Below, piece by piece: positions 62,099 through 64,000 of a DNA stretch of 64,000 nucleotides. The notes under the pieces are model-generated. The model was not told where the DNA came from. It made no database searches and worked only from the letters and a program-made list of their open reading frames with translations. The translations under genes were made by a program, and so were the position numbers. Within the stretch, counting starts at the first letter, position 1. Every line of letters begins with the position of its first letter. The stretch is from Streptomyces vietnamensis (lineage in GTDB: Bacteria; Actinomycetota; Actinomycetes; Streptomycetales; Streptomycetaceae): NCBI RefSeq assembly GCF_000830005.1, contig NZ_CP010407.1, forward strand, positions 6,018,001-6,082,000, written 5' to 3'.

Positions 62099-64000
62099 AT
62101 GGAGACCGACGGCACGTACGAGTCACGCGACATGGCCGGGGGGGCGGCGCCGCCTCCTGGGAAGGCGGTCCCACGGCCGGCAGCGCCGCCGATGGGGGTA
62201 CCCGCCCCCCAGGCGCCCCCCGCTGATCACGTGCGCGCCGCCGCCCCCACGCACCCGGCCGTGCAGCCGGACCCTGCTCGAAAGGCGGGCCCGGGGCTCG
62301 GGCCGACGCCGCCGAGCGTCCCACCCATGCCGTCCCGGGCTCCTGGGCAGGCCGGGACTTCGGCGTCGCCGTCCGTCGTCGAGTGGCTGGACGCTCCGCG
62401 CCCGAAGGCGGGCCTCGGCATCTGGCGGTTTCGGTACGTTCCGCCGTCCCAGGAGGTCACGGGCCTTACACCAGTGAACTTTCTCGGGCTGCTGATCCCC
62501 CTGGTCGTCGCACTGTTCATCTGGCTGGCCTACCGGAACGACAACTTTCCCTATGCGGCCTTCGTGATGCGGAAGTTCACCCCGCCCGACTGGTGGATCG
62601 GCCTTGGAGCCACACCGAAGGACTGGCAGGGCGTCGCCGTGCACAAGATCTTCGATGCCGTCATCTTCTTCGGCCTCGCGTGGGTGGTCGGCGTCCTCGG
62701 CTCCTGGGGCAAGGTCATCCGCTACTACGTCGAACGGAGCCGTCCGCCGGTGCGTGCCGCGCTCGCGGGTGTGGGGGCTCTCATCGGCCTGGCACTGGTC
62801 CTGCCCGAGGCCCTTCACCTCGGCTGGTCGGCGGTGCCCGTCGTCGATCCGATGCTCTACCTGATCGCCCTGGTCACCGGCGGCTGGAGTATCGCTGCAT
62901 CGCCAGTGGTCATCTACGCCGTGTACGCGCTGGGCGCGACGGCAGTCGTCTGGCCGTGTGCTCGGGTCGGCGACTGGGCGAGTCTCTTCCAGCAGCGGAG
63001 TTCCGGGGCCACCCCCAGCGTCTCCCCAGCCCCCACCGCCCCGGGAATCCCCCGCTCGCAATGGCCCGAGCTGCGGGCCGCGGGTGAGCACCGTGCCGCA
63101 GACGTGCTCGTCGGCGAACTGGCCGCCGGGCGGATGAACGACGTCGACTGTGCACGGGTGCGCCGCACCTGGAAGGACAGTGACCGGGATGCCGTACGCC
63201 GGGCCGCCTTCGTCGATGCCCTTCTCAGCCAGGGCGCCGCTGCCGGCGCACACCCGTCGGGTGACCGGGACCTGTCGAACCGTTCGGCCGCCCACGACCT
63301 TCTCCTGAGCCAGGTTCGTGTCGGCAGGTGGGTCGCTGCCGAGCGCGGCCCACGCACCTACCACGGTGCGGGTCTCGCGCTCGATCCCGAGCTTCTCGGC
63401 ACCTCCCTCCTGGCGGTGGGCCCTTCCGGGGCGGGCAAGACCCGTTCCCTCATCGCTCCCGTGGTCGAGTCGCTCTCCCTCCAGGCCCTGACCGGTGCCT
63501 GCGCCGTCGTCGTCGTCGGAGCGGCCGGAGCCCAGCTCGGCCCCGACGAGGCGTACGACGTCGTGATCCGGCTCGGCGACCCGGCCTCCGGGTATGACCT
63601 GGACCTGTACGCCGGGGCCACGGATCCGGACGAGGCCGCCGCATGTCTGGCCGAAGGGCTGGTCGGCGACATGGACGGAGTGGAGACGCGGCGTGCCGCC
63701 ACCGTGCTCGCCCAGCTCATCGGCCCGTACCAGGCCGCGTACGGCCGGTTCCCGACGGTGCCGGTCCTGCGAGAGCTGCTCGAGGCCCACCCCGAAACCT
63801 TGCGGGCGCTGCTCGATCTGCTGCCGGTCGACGGTGCGCAGGCGATGCGCCGCGAACTGGAATCCCGACTGCGTCAGGTCGGCAGCGCGACCGACATGGG
63901 CCCCGTGCTCGCCGACCGGCTCGCGGCCCTCGACCGGCCCGCCTTCGCCGAGTTCTTCGGCGGTGGCGGTGACGCCCGGTCCTTCTCGCTGCGGGCCGTC
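62099..64000 (+). CDS. Membrane-anchored P-loop ATPase (3' end outside window)
   Basis: Frame open from ATG 62099 to the end of the window, 634 residues so far. Order: Pro/Ala-rich disordered N-terminus (1-115), about four membrane segments (VNFLGLLIPLVVALFIWLAY, FDAVIFFGLAWVVGVLGSWG, GVGALIGLALVLPEAL, VVIYAVYALGATAVVW) to about residue 285, a linker, then a Walker A GPSGAGKT at 441-448. The layout recalls VirD4/TraD or FtsK-like DNA or protein translocation ATPases; Walker B is not yet visible. Codon use is less GC3-biased (ttt, tat, gga, agt, cgt) than neighbours, hinting at a different history. Function unassigned. Confidence 0.82.
   Translation, partial: METDGTYESRDMAGGAAPPPGKAVPRPAAPPMGVPAPQAPPADHVRAAAPTHPAVQPDPARKAGPGLGPTPPSVPPMPSRAPGQAGTSASPSVVEWLDAPRPKAGLGIWRFRYVPPSQEVTGLTPVNFLGLLIPLVVALFIWLAYRNDNFPYAAFVMRKFTPPDWWIGLGATPKDWQGVAVHKIFDAVIFFGLAWVVGVLGSWGKVIRYYVERSRPPVRAALAGVGALIGLALVLPEALHLGWSAVPVVDPMLYLIALVTGGWSIAASPVVIYAVYALGATAVVWPCARVGDWASLFQQRSSGATPSVSPAPTAPGIPRSQWPELRAAGEHRAADVLVGELAAGRMNDVDCARVRRTWKDSDRDAVRRAAFVDALLSQGAAAGAHPSGDRDLSNRSAAHDLLLSQVRVGRWVAAERGPRTYHGAGLALDPELLGTSLLAVGPSGAGKTRSLIAPVVESLSLQALTGACAVVVVGAAGAQLGPDEAYDVVIRLGDPASGYDLDLYAGATDPDEAAACLAEGLVGDMDGVETRRAATVLAQLIGPYQAAYGRFPTVPVLRELLEAHPETLRALLDLLPVDGAQAMRRELESRLRQVGSATDMGPVLADRLAALDRPAFAEFFGGGGDARSFSLRAV

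Overview
The window is a piece of a Streptomyces chromosome. It has very high GC with strong G/C bias at third codon positions, frequent GTG starts, and a gene order I recognise from memory as the conserved Streptomyces core: amtB-glnK-glnD-ffh-ftsH-rpsP-khpA-rimM-trmD-rplS, four tandem signal peptidases, whiG, rpsB-tsf-pyrH-frr-cdsA, rlmN. The sporulation sigma factor gene whiG and the sipWXYZ quartet are the most diagnostic markers. I see no rRNA, tRNA, insertion sequence, prophage or CRISPR array.

Layout. 1-3.7 kb: end of the ammonium transporter and its PII regulators. 3.8-12.2 kb: protein targeting (ffh), a membrane protease, a methyltransferase and a SprT-like protein, then the rpsP-khpA-rimM-trmD-rplS translation cluster. 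12.2-16.4 kb: four type I signal peptidases and a Nudix hydrolase. 16.4-22.1 kb: DUF2469, YraN, ComM, DprA, WhiG, a TetR regulator and an M23 peptidase homologue. 22.4-28.1 kb: rpsB, tsf, pyrH, frr, cdsA, rlmN. 28.1-32.1 kb: a thiamine ABC transporter (thiBPQ) behind a TPP riboswitch. 32.1-36.5 kb: less conserved genes and repeat-rich gaps, with a reductase-like protein, a LOG-family protein and a two-gene ABC exporter.

36.7-61.8 kb is mainly polyamine/GABA metabolism interleaved with unrelated genes. It holds a class III aminotransferase with its Lrp regulator, an aldehyde dehydrogenase plus polyamine-binding lipoprotein, then a second aldehyde dehydrogenase plus binding protein that heads a complete potABC transporter and a FAD-dependent oxidase, and finally gabT. 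Together these can take up putrescine-type amines, deaminate them, oxidise the aldehyde and pass GABA to succinate semialdehyde. Between the two halves lie small membrane proteins, a serine hydrolase, a two-component system, a DUF574 methyltransferase, a GDPD enzyme and a COG1816 deaminase that is better read as aminodeoxyfutalosine deaminase (menaquinone) than adenosine deaminase. A secreted GH18 chitinase with DasR-like operators and a PAP2 phosphatase precede gabT. The window ends inside a large membrane-anchored ATPase.

The least ordinary features are non-coding. There are at least eight short tandem-repeat arrays; three of them contain the stop codon of a gene (thiB, the aminotransferase, the NADAR gene) and one is translated as a heptad repeat in a signal peptidase. 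There are also paired inverted copies of a 40-bp palindromic intergenic element, structured leaders upstream of rplS, pyrH and a small unknown gene, and paired TGAAC-N2-KTCA-type operators. No single locus convinces me of a wholly new system. The stop-codon repeats and the structured leaders are the best leads.
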